Notes: generated by a model from the sequence alone, not told the origin. Counted from the first letter of the stretch, positions 42,219-51,364 are shown. The stretch: 62,343 nt of DNA from an uncultured Collinsella sp. (GCA_900758375.1 CAAERJ010000021.1:1-62343); one strand, 5' to 3'. Program-made: numbers and translations.

Positions 42219-43352
42219 ATGTACATTTCCACACATCAGGCTCTGGTCGACTTTTGCCAGCGCGCCCGCGAGTTCGACGCGATTGCCGTCGATACCGAGT
42301 TTTTGCGCGAGCGCACGTTTCATCCGCGCCTGTGCCTGGTCCAAATTGCCACCCCCGCCGAGAGCGTCGCGGTCGATCCGCTGGTGATCGACGACCTGTC
42401 GCCGCTGGCCGAGCTTATGGCCGACGAGGGCGTGGTCAAGGTATTCCATGCTTGCTCACAGGACATGGAAGTTATGCTCCATACCGTGGGCGCGCTGCCG
42501 CGTCCCATTTTTGACACGCAGGTGGCCGCCGCCTTTTTGGGCGAGCGCCAGCAGATTTCCTACGGTGCGCTCGTGCAGACGTTTTGCGGCGTCTCATTGC
42601 CCAAGACCGAGTCGCTGACCGACTGGTCGCGCCGTCCGCTGACCGATAAGCAGATCGAATACGCGATCGATGACGTCAAGTATCTGATCGTCGCCTATAC
42701 CGAGATGATGAGTCGCCTGCGCGAGCTGGGCCGTGTGGATTGGGTGCTTGACGAGTTGCGTCCGCTGGCCGATGAGTCGCACTACCGTGCCGATCGTCAC
42801 GAGGCATTCCGCAAGGTCAAGCGCATCAACTCGTGTAGCCGTCACCAGTTGGGCATCGCGCGCGAGCTTGCCGCTTGGCGCGAGGACCGCGCCGAGCGCC
42901 GCAACATCCCGCGCAAGTGGGTCATGTCCGACGATACACTGCTGGCGCTCGTCAAGCGCAATCCTGTGCGCGTTGAGGAGTTCCGCAGCATCCGCGGCAC
43001 CGATCAGCTGGGGGAGCGCGACGTGGATGGCGCGTTGATGGCCATCAAGCGCGGCGCGAGCTGCCCGCACGATCGCCTGCCGCTCATGGTGCGCGGGCAC
43101 CGTCAGATTTCGCCGGAGTTGGAGAGCGTGACCGACCTTATGTACGCGCTCATTCGCCTGGTTGCCGAGCGCTCGGGCGTGGCGACCTCGGTCATTGCCT
43201 CGCGCGATGACCTGGCCGACTACATTGAGCATCCTGAGCAAAGTCCCCTGCGCGAAGGCTGGCGTTTTGAGCTTGTGGGTTCGCGTCTGGACGATCTGCT
43301 TTCCGGCAATATGGGGTTGACGGTGAAGGACGGAAAGATTGAGTTGTTATAG
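42219..43352 (+). CDS. rnd: Ribonuclease D
   Basis: This 377-residue 3'-5' exoribonuclease has the DEDDy motifs: AVDTEF (Exo I), HACSQDMEVM (Exo II) and YAIDDVKYLI with the Tyr (Exo III). Two helical HRDC-type domains follow at about 210-290 and 300-370. It trims tRNA and other stable RNA precursors. ATG 42219 is taken as the start because the protein start MYISTHQALVDFC fits the family; a longer frame begins at 42183. The preceding ribosome-binding site is weak. Confidence 0.9.
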   Translation: MYISTHQALVDFCQRAREFDAIAVDTEFLRERTFHPRLCLVQIATPAESVAVDPLVIDDLSPLAELMADEGVVKVFHACSQDMEVMLHTVGALPRPIFDTQVAAAFLGERQQISYGALVQTFCGVSLPKTESLTDWSRRPLTDKQIEYAIDDVKYLIVAYTEMMSRLRELGRVDWVLDELRPLADESHYRADRHEAFRKVKRINSCSRHQLGIARELAAWREDRAERRNIPRKWVMSDDTLLALVKRNPVRVEEFRSIRGTDQLGERDVDGALMAIKRGASCPHDRLPLMVRGHRQISPELESVTDLMYALIRLVAERSGVATSVIASRDDLADYIEHPEQSPLREGWRFELVGSRLDDLLSGNMGLTVKDGKIELL

Positions 43353-43416
43353 GGAAGCCTAGTCGGCTGAGTGGGTAAAATGCCTCCAACGTGTAACTCG
43401 ATTCGGAGGAATTCGC

Positions 43417-44121
43417 ATGCCCTATTACTATGGTTACGGCTTTGGCATCGACCCGCTGTACCTGCTGGTTGTTCTTGTTTGTACGGTGCTTGGCCTTGCT
43501 GCGCAGAGCTATATCAACTCGACGTACAAGACCTGGTCCAAGGTTCGCTCGGACGGCGACACGGGTGCCACGGTCGCTCGCCGCATGCTCGACGCCAACG
43601 GTTGCAACGCCGTGGGTATCAAGGGTGTTGCCGGTGAGCTCACCGACCACTACAACCCGCAGGATAACAACCTGTATCTGTCGGATGCCAACCGTTCGGG
43701 CGGATCGGTCGCAAGCGTTGCCGTGGCCTGCCACGAGGCGGGTCATGCCGCCCAGCGTCAGAGCGGTTACGCCATGATGAAGGTTCGCACCGCCCTGGTC
43801 CCGGTCGTCAACTTTACCCAGAACACCTGGACCATCGTGTTGCTCTTGGGCCTGTTTATGAACATCGCCGGGCTCACGACCCTCGCATTGATCTTCTTCT
43901 CGTTTAGTGTGCTGTTCCAACTCGTTACGTTGCCTGTCGAGATCGATGCCAGTCGCCGCGCCGTGGCGTATATCGAGCAGTCGGGCATGAGTTCCAAGCA
44001 GGTCAACGGCGCCAAGAAGGTGCTGACGGCAGCCGCGCTTACCTATGTGGCCGCAGCGCTCACTTCGATCATTCAGCTGCTCTACCTTATGGCTCGCTAC
44101 AACAGAAACTCTAACCGATAA
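43417..44121 (+). CDS. Zinc metallopeptidase, YugP/DUF3990-like neutral metallopeptidase family
   Basis: This 234-residue membrane protein has an N-terminal helix (about 10-30). The zinc motif HEAGHAAQ is at about residue 108, after the family block GVAGELTDHYNPQDNNLYLSD. Helices at about 140-175 and 210-230 follow. This is the PF04298-type putative neutral zinc metallopeptidase; the active site is at the membrane. The natural substrate is unknown. GGAGGAATTCGC precedes the start. It stands alone between rnd and xseA. Confidence 0.88.
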   Translation: MPYYYGYGFGIDPLYLLVVLVCTVLGLAAQSYINSTYKTWSKVRSDGDTGATVARRMLDANGCNAVGIKGVAGELTDHYNPQDNNLYLSDANRSGGSVASVAVACHEAGHAAQRQSGYAMMKVRTALVPVVNFTQNTWTIVLLLGLFMNIAGLTTLALIFFSFSVLFQLVTLPVEIDASRRAVAYIEQSGMSSKQVNGAKKVLTAAALTYVAAALTSIIQLLYLMARYNRNSNR

Positions 44122-44236
44122 CAAATCGGGTCGCTTGGCGCCGCGGAGATTCTTGTCCCCGCGGCGCTGTACTATGTGTTGGACTTGAATTTGCGCAGGG
44201 TCGAAGCCCTTGTGCTCGATAACGAAAGGAGGCTGC

Positions 44237-45688
44237 GTGGCAGGCTGGAATCTAACCGGCAATGCCGTTTCCGCCGAGTTCGACGGTTCGGACGATCAGG
44301 AGCGCAAGGAGCTCAGCGTGAGTCAGGCAGTGGAGATCGCCGCCGGTGCGCTCGATGCCATTCCGCAGCTGAGCGTTCTGGGCGAGGTCACGGGTTTTCG
44401 TGGTCCTAACGCCCGAAGCGGTCACTGCTACTTCCAGATTAAGGACGACTCGGCCGCCGTCGACTGCATTATCTGGAAGGGCGCCTATCTCAAGCGCACC
44501 TTCGATCTGCGCGATGGCATGCAGGTGAGCTTTAAGGGCAGCTTCAATCTCTATAAGCCCACGGGTCGCATGAGCTTTGTTGCCCGCTCATTTTCGTTGG
44601 CGGGGGAGGGTCTGCTGCGTCAACAAGTGGCGCAACTGGCCGAAAAGCTACGCCGCGAGGGCCTGATGGACGAAGCGCGTAAGCGCCGCATCCCGGTGTT
44701 CTGCTCCCGCGTGGCGGTCGTCACCTCGCTTTCGGGTGCCGTAATCGACGACGTCAAGCGCACGTTGCGTCGTCGCAACCCGCTCGTCGAGCTCGTCTGC
44801 GTGGGCGCCAAGGTTCAAGGCGAGGGTGCGCCGGCCGAGCTCATCGAGGGCTTGCGCCGTGCCGCCGCCATTACGCCGGCGCCCGACTGCATCTTGCTGG
44901 TGCGCGGCGGCGGCTCCTTCGAGGACCTCATGACCTTTAATGACGAGGAGCTTGCCCGCGCGGTGGCGGCTTGTCCTGTGCCCGTGGTGACCGGCATTGG
45001 CCATGAGCCCGATACCTCGATTTGCGACATGGTGAGCGACCGCCGCGCCTCCACGCCCACGGCGGCGGCAGAATCGGTGGCGCCGGCTATGACGGAGTTG
45101 GCCGATGTGCTCGAGGCACGCCATCAGCGTCTTGGCGCCGCGATGGCATCGATGATTGGGTCGGTCCAGGTCGACCTGGAGATGCTCGATCAGCGTGGTC
45201 GCCGCGCTTGGAATACCTATACGGCCCGTCTGGGCGATGCACTCGATGCCGCCGCCTGTCGCCCGTGCCTCAACGACCCCACATTTATGGTCGAGCGTCG
45301 CGAATCGGAGCTTGCGCTGACTGCCGATCGCCTGTCGGGCGCCATAGTACGCTCGGTCGGGACATTCCGCTCCAACTTTGAGCGCCTGCCCGAGCGTCTG
45401 GTTGCAAGCACCTCGGGGCTCGATGGCAAATGCCATGCGCTCACACTTGCGAGTTCCCGTCTGGAGCATCAGGGACGTACGATGCTCGGCAAACCCGCGT
45501 CCGACCTGGGCCGAGCCGCCGCGTCGCTCGATGCCCTGTCGCCGCTCAAGGTGCTTGCCCGTGGCTATTCCATCGCGTACAGCGATGATGGGGTGGCTAC
45601 GAGCGCCAAGACCTTTAAGCCCGGCGACGCCATTCGCGTGCGCATGGCAGACGGCAACGTGGCGGCAACGGTCGATACGGTCGAGTAG
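44237..45688 (+). CDS. xseA: Exodeoxyribonuclease VII large subunit
   Basis: This 483-residue protein begins with an OB fold (SQAVEIAAGALDAIPQLSVLGEVTG) for single-stranded DNA. The catalytic domain has VVTSLSGAVIDDV, LLVRGGGSFEDLM and TGIGHEPDTSICDMVSDRRASTPTAAAE, and a long coiled-coil arm follows. With XseB it degrades single-stranded DNA from both ends. GTG 44237 is chosen because AAAGGAGGCTGC is perfectly spaced. It lies 42 bp upstream of xseB. Confidence 0.93.
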   Translation: MAGWNLTGNAVSAEFDGSDDQERKELSVSQAVEIAAGALDAIPQLSVLGEVTGFRGPNARSGHCYFQIKDDSAAVDCIIWKGAYLKRTFDLRDGMQVSFKGSFNLYKPTGRMSFVARSFSLAGEGLLRQQVAQLAEKLRREGLMDEARKRRIPVFCSRVAVVTSLSGAVIDDVKRTLRRRNPLVELVCVGAKVQGEGAPAELIEGLRRAAAITPAPDCILLVRGGGSFEDLMTFNDEELARAVAACPVPVVTGIGHEPDTSICDMVSDRRASTPTAAAESVAPAMTELADVLEARHQRLGAAMASMIGSVQVDLEMLDQRGRRAWNTYTARLGDALDAAACRPCLNDPTFMVERRESELALTADRLSGAIVRSVGTFRSNFERLPERLVASTSGLDGKCHALTLASSRLEHQGRTMLGKPASDLGRAAASLDALSPLKVLARGYSIAYSDDGVATSAKTFKPGDAIRVRMADGNVAATVDTVE

Positions 45689-45730
45689 GCCGCGTTTCAC
45701 AGCGATAAACCTTTAGGAAAGGAAACAGAT

Positions 45731-45997
45731 ATGGCAGAGAAGACCCCGGTCGAGCAGCTTACGTACAAGCAGGCTTCGCAGGAGTTGGAACTCATCATCC
45801 GCAGCTTGGAGTCGGGCGATATGGAGCTCGAGGAGTCGCTCGAGAGCTATACCCGCGGCGTCGAACTCCTCAAGAGCCTGCGCACCCGCCTGTCCGATGC
45901 CGAGCAGAAGGTCTCGGTGCTCCTTAAGGACGTCGACGGCAACGACGTACTCGCCGACGGCGAAGCCGCCAACACCGACGACAACCTCTCGTTCTAA
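45731..45997 (+). CDS. xseB: Exodeoxyribonuclease VII small subunit
   Basis: This 88-residue helical protein has the XseB signature: LTYKQASQELELIIRSLESGDMELEESLESYTRGVELLKS in two helices, then CxxxL-like spacing replaced by LRTRLSDAEQKV. Several copies wrap around the XseA arm. The Asp/Asn-rich C-terminal tail is normal. GGAAAGGAAACAGAT precedes the start. It is cotranscribed with xseA. Confidence 0.9.
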   Translation: MAEKTPVEQLTYKQASQELELIIRSLESGDMELEESLESYTRGVELLKSLRTRLSDAEQKVSVLLKDVDGNDVLADGEAANTDDNLSF

Positions 45998-46018
45998 CCA
46001 CCTCGCAGCCAACTTTGG

Positions 46019-46127
46019 GGTAGTCTTTTTGGGACGGGGCTTTTTTGACTACCCTTGCGCGACGGCTCGCCGAGTGCCTGCGCTTGCGAAAAAGTAGTCA
46101 AAAAAGCCCCGTCCCAAAAAGACTACC
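46019..46127. repeat. Long inverted repeat with GGGACGGGGC arms
   Basis: Bases 46019-46052 (starting GGTAGTCTTTTTGGGACGGG) are the perfect 34-bp reverse complement of 46094-46127. A 41-bp GC-rich loop with CGGCTCGCCG separates the arms. It lies between xseB and the HIT gene, ending 25 bp before the HIT start. Confidence 0.8.
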
Positions 46128-46152
46128 TTGGTCTGTGAGAAAGGAACCAACC

Positions 46153-46488
46153 ATGTGTGATTGCATCTTCTGCAAAATCGCCAACCACGAGATTCCCTCG
46201 ACCGTTGTCTATGAGGACGACCGGGTCATCGCCTTCGACGACCTCAACCCCCAAGCGCCGGTCCACACGCTCGTGATCCCCAAGAAGCACTACAGCGACA
46301 TCGCCGACAACGTACCGGCCGAGACCATGGGCGCCATGGCTCACGCCATCCAGGAGGTCGCTAAGGCCAAGGGCTTGGAGGACGGCTTCCGCGTCATCTC
46401 CAACAAGGGCGTCAACGCCGGCCAGACCGTCATGCACTTCCACATGCACGTCCTCGGCGGCAAAAACCTGGGCGAGAACCTCATCTGA
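46153..46488 (+). CDS. HIT family protein (histidine triad nucleotide hydrolase)
   Basis: This 111-residue HinT-type protein has the N-terminal zinc-like CDCIFCKIA and the triad HFHMHVLGG near the C-terminus. It hydrolyses adenosine phosphoramidates and related nucleotide conjugates in the cytoplasm. Length is typical. GAAAGGAACCAACC precedes the start; the frame stays open further upstream, through the inverted repeat, but that is not coding. It follows xseB by 155 bp. Confidence 0.92.
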   Translation: MCDCIFCKIANHEIPSTVVYEDDRVIAFDDLNPQAPVHTLVIPKKHYSDIADNVPAETMGAMAHAIQEVAKAKGLEDGFRVISNKGVNAGQTVMHFHMHVLGGKNLGENLI

Positions 46489-46529
46489 GGACGCGTAGTC
46501 CGTCGACTTGGCTGCCTTTGGAGTAATCT

Positions 46530-47420
46530 ATGCAGCTTTCTCAACTCGAATACCTTCAAGCGGTAGCGAACTATGGCGGCGTGCGCAAAGCAGCTCGCGC
46601 CGTTCATGTGAGTCCGCAGGCCGTTTCGTCGGCAATCAAAAAGTTGGAATCTGAGTATCAGATTGTTTTGCTCGACCGATCGGCGGGGGAGGCCGTTTTG
46701 TCTCCGGCGGGCAGAGAATTTGCGCGTCGTGCACGCGTGATCCTGGCACAAGTCGACGATCTCAAAAAGTACGCTCAATCGAGGAACGACGGCGTCTCGC
46801 CCGACGGCCACTTTCGTCTTTACGCCCCCTGCCTTCATGGGCGGGGGCGCCTTTTTGCCGAAAACTGGTATGACTCGTTTGAACGCTCGCACCCTCAGGT
46901 TCATCTTGATGTGTGGCATCAGCCAACGGCAACATGCTTTGAATCACTTATTCTTGGAATTTCGGACGCGGCTATCTCGTTCGAGGAGCCACGGGACAGC
47001 GTCCTTTCTTCGAAATACTTGGGTGAAAAGGAGCTCAAGGTTCTTTCGTGTCCAGCGGGTCATCAATCTGTGGGTGCTATGACCGTTCGTGAGTTGCTGG
47101 GCGGCAGGCTCGCTGTTCCCATTAATTTGTCACCCTGTCTCAATGCGATCAACCAATGCCCTGAAGCCCAGCTCGTCAATTTTCGCTTCCGTGATGTTGA
47201 ATACGGAAGCAGGGCTCAGGCTGAGTTTCTTCAAGCCGGGGGATTGATATTGAGTTTGTCTGGGTCCTCTCTCGCACCGGATGGATCAGAAGTGAGTGAG
47301 TGCTCCATTGAAGGTTCGCGTGATGTAACCTTGCCTATCTACTTTTGCTATCGGCAAAATTCCTGGACTGATCGACACCAGACGGTTTTTCTGCACCTAT
47401 TGCGTCATCTTGCTTCGTGA
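46530..47420 (+). CDS. LysR family transcriptional regulator
   Basis: This 296-residue protein has a LysR-type N-terminal winged HTH (LSQLEYLQAVANYGGVRKAARAVHVSPQAVSSAIKKLE) and a periplasmic-binding-protein-like effector domain from about residue 90. GC content is clearly lower than neighbours. It is followed by an MFS transporter gene in the same direction with a 119-bp gap, so it may regulate that transporter. The effector is unknown. Confidence 0.88.
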   Translation: MQLSQLEYLQAVANYGGVRKAARAVHVSPQAVSSAIKKLESEYQIVLLDRSAGEAVLSPAGREFARRARVILAQVDDLKKYAQSRNDGVSPDGHFRLYAPCLHGRGRLFAENWYDSFERSHPQVHLDVWHQPTATCFESLILGISDAAISFEEPRDSVLSSKYLGEKELKVLSCPAGHQSVGAMTVRELLGGRLAVPINLSPCLNAINQCPEAQLVNFRFRDVEYGSRAQAEFLQAGGLILSLSGSSLAPDGSEVSECSIEGSRDVTLPIYFCYRQNSWTDRHQTVFLHLLRHLAS

Positions 47421-47539
47421 GATTAATTGGCTTCGAGACGTCAAGTGATTATTGACGCCTTGTAACACATAGCTGACAGCTTTGCCCTCATGCTTTTCCA
47501 AGATTCCGATTTAGATTGCTGGCTCTTGGAGGGCGGGGC

Positions 47540-48700
47540 ATGAAAAACCGTACGATTTTGCTTTATATGACGTTTGTTTTTCTGTCGAACTTCAGCACCA
47601 TTTTGTATTTTCTGACGGTTTACCTTGAATTCGTCGGGCTTTCGATGGTAGCGATTTCTAGCATGATGATTGCATATCAAGTGAGCAAGTTCATCCTTGA
47701 AGTTCCCACTGGCTATATTGCTGATAGGTTTGGACGAAAGACCAGCGGTCTCGTTGGCATCATGGGAATGCTTGGATACTACGCCGCCCTGCTTCTCGTC
47801 CGTTCTCCTCTGCTTTTAATCGGTGCGTTCGCTCTCAAAGGTTTTGCCGTTGCATGCGTGAGCGGATCCATAGAAGCGATTTACATTGACAGCGTCTCTC
47901 AGGACCAGCTCGTAAGACTTAATGTCGTTGAGCGATTTGTTTTCTATGCCTCTGATGCCTTCTCCGCTTGTGTGGGCGGTTTCATTTCGTCCGCTGGCGC
48001 GTATCTCGTTGGGCTTTCGGTCGATATCATCACAATGGTGCTGACATTGGTTGTCGTTGTCTGTATTCCTGAGGTGAGAAGAGAGGGCACCGCGGTGTCA
48101 CCTGAGCATAGAATGAGCCCGAAGATGATCGGTGCTGCTATTGCGGGTAATGGCATTCTTCGTTCGGCGTTCATCATGGACTGTTCTCAGGCATTTGCTT
48201 TTGTTGCCCTAGAAGACTTTTTCTCACTGCTGCTTGCGGGTCGCGGAATGAATGCCGTCGCTTCGGGCGTGACCATTGCGATCCAGCTCCTTGCCTCCGC
48301 CTCTATAGGGTTTATCGTGCCCAGTGTGATTGCTCGTGTCGACAAGGGCCGTTTTGCGCGTATTTGCGGCATCATTCGCTTAGCATTGACAGCTTTGTTT
48401 TTGATTCCCCTTACTCCGGCTAATTTGCTGCCCGTGTTCTATGTGCTGCAGACGGTTGCGTACTCGTTGTTTGCCCCAATCAAATACTCAGTTTTCCAAA
48501 ATGCTGCCGATTCATCGATGCGCTGTTCGCTGATTTCGGTTCAAAGCCAGATGGTGGCGGTGGGTGCCATCCTTTTCTACCTGTTCAATGCTGCGTTGAG
48601 CAGCATCGCGGATATTCGAGTCATATTGCTTGTTGCGCTCGGGATTTCTTCTCTGGTGTATATCCCCGCGCTCTTTCGTCTTACAAGCCAAAGGCCATGA
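47540..48700 (+). CDS. MFS transporter
   Basis: This 386-residue carrier has 12 predicted helices, with the loop 2-3 motif GYIADRFGRKTSGLVG. ILEVPTGYIADR is typical of drug- or metabolite-efflux MFS proteins. ATG 47540 follows TTGGAGGGCGGGGC. It lies downstream of a LysR gene and shares its lower GC content, consistent with joint acquisition. A hairpin terminator lies 34 bp after its stop. The substrate is unknown. Confidence 0.85.
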   Translation: MKNRTILLYMTFVFLSNFSTILYFLTVYLEFVGLSMVAISSMMIAYQVSKFILEVPTGYIADRFGRKTSGLVGIMGMLGYYAALLLVRSPLLLIGAFALKGFAVACVSGSIEAIYIDSVSQDQLVRLNVVERFVFYASDAFSACVGGFISSAGAYLVGLSVDIITMVLTLVVVVCIPEVRREGTAVSPEHRMSPKMIGAAIAGNGILRSAFIMDCSQAFAFVALEDFFSLLLAGRGMNAVASGVTIAIQLLASASIGFIVPSVIARVDKGRFARICGIIRLALTALFLIPLTPANLLPVFYVLQTVAYSLFAPIKYSVFQNAADSSMRCSLISVQSQMVAVGAILFYLFNAALSSIADIRVILLVALGISSLVYIPALFRLTSQRP

Positions 48701-48713
48701 GTATTTAGGCACC

Positions 48714-48729
48714 GATAACTTATATATCA
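48714..48729 (+). promoter_or_regulatory. GATAACTT motif upstream of the first acetate kinase
   Basis: GATAACTTATATATCA resembles GATAACTTCTTATTAA at 50093-50108 upstream of the second acetate kinase. Both are AT-rich islands 50-107 bp before the start codons, so this is a candidate shared promoter or regulator site. Confidence 0.35.
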
Positions 48730-48733
48730 ACGC

Positions 48734-48767
48734 AATAAACCCGAGCGCGAGGGCGTTTGGGTTTATT
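48734..48767 (+). terminator. Terminator after the MFS gene, or ackA leader hairpin
   Basis: AATAAACCC pairs with GGGTTTATT, followed by ATT. The 16-nt loop is GC-rich. It is 34 bp after the MFS stop and 53 bp before ackA. Confidence 0.6.
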
Positions 48768-48820
48768 ATTGAAGCGTATGTAACCTGGCGGCGCCACACC
48801 GCCTGTTAGTAGGGAGACAC

Positions 48821-49999
48821 ATGAACGTTCTGGTCGTCAACGCAGGATCTTCGACCCTTAAGTATCAGGTCATCGATACCAAGTCCCACAAGGTGTCCGC
48901 AAAGGGCTCCTGCGAGCGCGTCTGCTTCACCGGCGGTACCTTCACCCATGCTGCCAACGGTTCCAAGAAGGTGACCGAGAACATCGAGTTCCCCGACCAC
49001 AAGGTCGCCATCGAGGTTGTCCTGAAGGACCTCGAGGCCAACGGCGTCAAGATTGAGGGCATCGGCCACCGCATCGTTCAGGGCGGTTGGTACTTTGGCG
49101 ACTCCTCCCTCGTCGACGAGGACGTTCTCGCTAAGATCCGCGAGGTCGCCCCGCTCGCGCCGCTCCACAACAATCCCGAGGCCAACGTTATCGAGTTCTG
49201 CCTGGAGCAGTATCCCGACCTGCCCAACGTCACGGTCTATGACACCGCCTTCCACTTCAACATGCCCGAGGTCGCCAAGACTTACGCTCTGCCCAAGGAC
49301 GTCTGCGACAAACTGCACATCCGTAAGTATGGCGCCCACGGCACCAGCTACCGCTACATTTCCAAGAAGGTCGCCGAGATGACCAACGGCGAGGCCCGCA
49401 AGGTCGTCGTGTGCCATATCGGCTCCGGCGCTTCCCTGTGCGCCATCGAGGACGGCAAGTGCATGGATACCACTATGGGCCTCACCCCGCTCGACGGCGT
49501 CATGATGGGCACCCGCTGCGGCTCCATCGACCCGGCTACCGTGTGCTACCTGCAGCGCGAGGGCGGCTACACCTTCGACGAGGTCGACGAGATGATGAAC
49601 AAGAAGTCCGGCCTTTTGGCTGTGACCGGCGGCAAGACCAACGACTGCCGCAACGTCGAGGAGCTCGCCGCCGCTGGTGACCCCGAGGCTCAGCTTGCCT
49701 TCGACATGTTTGTCTACAAGATTGCCGCCAAGGCCGCCGAGATGGCTACTTCCATGTGCGGCATGGACACGCTCGTCTTTACCGCCGGCATTGGCGAGCA
49801 CGCTCCGGCCGTTCGCGCCGGCGTGGCCGATCGTCTGGCCTTTATGGGTGTCAAGATGGATCACGCCCGTAACGCCCTGCGTGGCGACGGCGCTTGGTGC
49901 CTGTCCGCCAAGGATTCCAAGGTCAAGATTTTCGTCATCCCCACGGACGAGGAGTTCATGATCGCTTCCGACGTCGAGCGCATCGTCAACGGCAAGTAA
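48821..49999 (+). CDS. ackA: Acetate kinase (first of two)
   Basis: This 392-residue enzyme has the acetate kinase signatures MNVLVVNAGSSTLKYQ, GHRIVQGG, YDTAFH, TMGLTPLDGVMMGTRCGSID and FTAGIGEHAP. It makes ATP and acetate from acetyl phosphate. His173 of the GAHGTS motif is present, but the second histidine of the usual GTSH sequence is Tyr177 (GTSYRY). The neighbouring paralogue has His at that position. A reduced or altered activity is possible. It may be transcribed with the second copy only across a strong terminator. Confidence 0.92.
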   Translation: MNVLVVNAGSSTLKYQVIDTKSHKVSAKGSCERVCFTGGTFTHAANGSKKVTENIEFPDHKVAIEVVLKDLEANGVKIEGIGHRIVQGGWYFGDSSLVDEDVLAKIREVAPLAPLHNNPEANVIEFCLEQYPDLPNVTVYDTAFHFNMPEVAKTYALPKDVCDKLHIRKYGAHGTSYRYISKKVAEMTNGEARKVVVCHIGSGASLCAIEDGKCMDTTMGLTPLDGVMMGTRCGSIDPATVCYLQREGGYTFDEVDEMMNKKSGLLAVTGGKTNDCRNVEELAAAGDPEAQLAFDMFVYKIAAKAAEMATSMCGMDTLVFTAGIGEHAPAVRAGVADRLAFMGVKMDHARNALRGDGAWCLSAKDSKVKIFVIPTDEEFMIASDVERIVNGK

Positions 50000-50010
50000 T
50001 TGCAAGAGGG

Positions 50011-50049
50011 GAGGGGCTGGACGACCGAGCGCCGTTCGGCCCCTCTTTT
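50011..50049 (+). terminator. Terminator between the acetate kinases
   Basis: GAGGGGC pairs with GCCCCTC, followed by TTTTG. It separates the two acetate kinase genes, which are therefore probably expressed from separate promoters. Confidence 0.8.
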
Positions 50050-50092
50050 GTGCTCGTTGGGCGATATGCCTGATAGCTATTTATCAAGGTGT

Positions 50093-50108
50093 GATAACTT
50101 CTTATTAA
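50093..50108 (+). promoter_or_regulatory. GATAACTT motif upstream of the second acetate kinase
   Basis: GATAACTTCTTATTAA shares 8 leading bases and its AT-rich tail with the motif upstream of the first acetate kinase. It is 55 bp before the start codon. Confidence 0.35.
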
Positions 50109-50163
50109 CATGCGGCCGCCTTAAGGGGTCTGCGCCGACCGTATCGCACTGCAAAGGAGTCTC

Positions 50164-51342
50164 ATGAACGTACTTGTTGTCAACGCCGGTAGCTCAAGCC
50201 TTAAATATCAGCTTTTGGATACCGATACCCGCGAGGTTTTCGCCAAGGGCAACTGCGAGCGTATCGGTTCGGACATGGGCATCTTTGGCCACTCCGAGAA
50301 CGGTGGCGCCAAGCAAACCGAGGAGGTTCCCTTCCCGGATCACCGTTCGGCTATCGCGCGTGTGCTCGAGGAGCTCGAGAAGACCGACTTTACGATCGAT
50401 GGCATTGGCCATCGCATTGTTCAAGGCGGTTGGCACTTTAAGGATTCCGCGGTCGTCGACGACGAGGTCATGGCTAAGATTCTCGAGGTGGCCCCGCTCG
50501 CCCCGCTGCACAATTATGGCGAGGCCGCAGCAATCGAGTATTGCCGTGAGAAGTATCCGGAGCTGCCCAACGTGGCCGTCTTCGACACCTCGTTTCACAT
50601 GACCATGCCCGAGGTTGCCTACACCTACGCCCTGCCCAAGGACGTGTGCGACAAGTACCACGTGCGCAAGTACGGCGCCCACGGTACGAGCCACCGCTAC
50701 GAGTGGATGATGGCCAAGGAGATCCTGGGCTCGCGCTGCCACCGCCTGCTCTCGTGCCATTTGGGCAGCGGCGCCTCGCTTGCCGCCATCGAGGACGGTG
50801 TATGCCGTGACACCACGATGGGGCTCACGCCGCTTGACGGCCTGATGATGGGAACCCGCTGCGGCTCTATCGACCCGGCTACCGTGTGCTACCTGCAGCG
50901 CGAGGGCGGCTACAGCTACCAGGAAGTCGACGACATGATGAACAAGCAGTCTGGTCTGCTCGCCATCTCGGGTATCTCCAACGACGCCCGCGACATTCGC
51001 ACGCGCGCCTCCGAGGGAGATGAGCGCTGCCTGCTCGCCTTCGATATGTTCGCCTATAAGGCTATGCAGCAGGCCGGCTCCATGATCGCTTCTATGGCGG
51101 GCGTGGATACCATTACCTTCACTGCCGGCATCGGCGAGAACGACTGGTCGATCCGCAAGGCCTTCTGCGACTGCTTTGAGTGGTTGGGCGTGCGCATCGA
51201 CAACAACAAGAACCGTGAGGCCGTGGGCAGCGGCCCGCAGGTCATCAGTGCCGCCGGTTCCGCCGTCACGGTCATGGTCATCCCCACCGACGAGGAATAC
51301 ATGATCGCCCACGACGTCGAGCGTCTGACCAAGAACAACTAA
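50164..51342 (+). CDS. ackA: Acetate kinase (second of two)
   Basis: This 392-residue paralogue is closely similar along its whole length to the preceding gene. MNVLVVNAGSSSLKYQ, GHRIVQGG, GAHGTSHRYEW, TMGLTPLDGLMMGTRCGSID and FTAGIGENDW are all intact, including both histidines of the HGTSH motif. GCAAAGGAGTCTC precedes the start. Together with Pta, encoded on the opposite strand 348 bp away, it forms the acetyl-CoA to acetate ATP-yielding route. Tandem duplication is evident from the unchanged length and collinearity. Confidence 0.94.
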   Translation: MNVLVVNAGSSSLKYQLLDTDTREVFAKGNCERIGSDMGIFGHSENGGAKQTEEVPFPDHRSAIARVLEELEKTDFTIDGIGHRIVQGGWHFKDSAVVDDEVMAKILEVAPLAPLHNYGEAAAIEYCREKYPELPNVAVFDTSFHMTMPEVAYTYALPKDVCDKYHVRKYGAHGTSHRYEWMMAKEILGSRCHRLLSCHLGSGASLAAIEDGVCRDTTMGLTPLDGLMMGTRCGSIDPATVCYLQREGGYSYQEVDDMMNKQSGLLAISGISNDARDIRTRASEGDERCLLAFDMFAYKAMQQAGSMIASMAGVDTITFTAGIGENDWSIRKAFCDCFEWLGVRIDNNKNREAVGSGPQVISAAGSAVTVMVIPTDEEYMIAHDVERLTKNN

Positions 51343-51364
51343 CGCGCGCATTTACAAGTAAACG

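Noticed and set aside
46045..46152. N-terminal extension of the HIT protein
   Set aside because: It is only the open frame through the 34-bp inverted repeat; the strong ribosome-binding site is at the family start at 46153.
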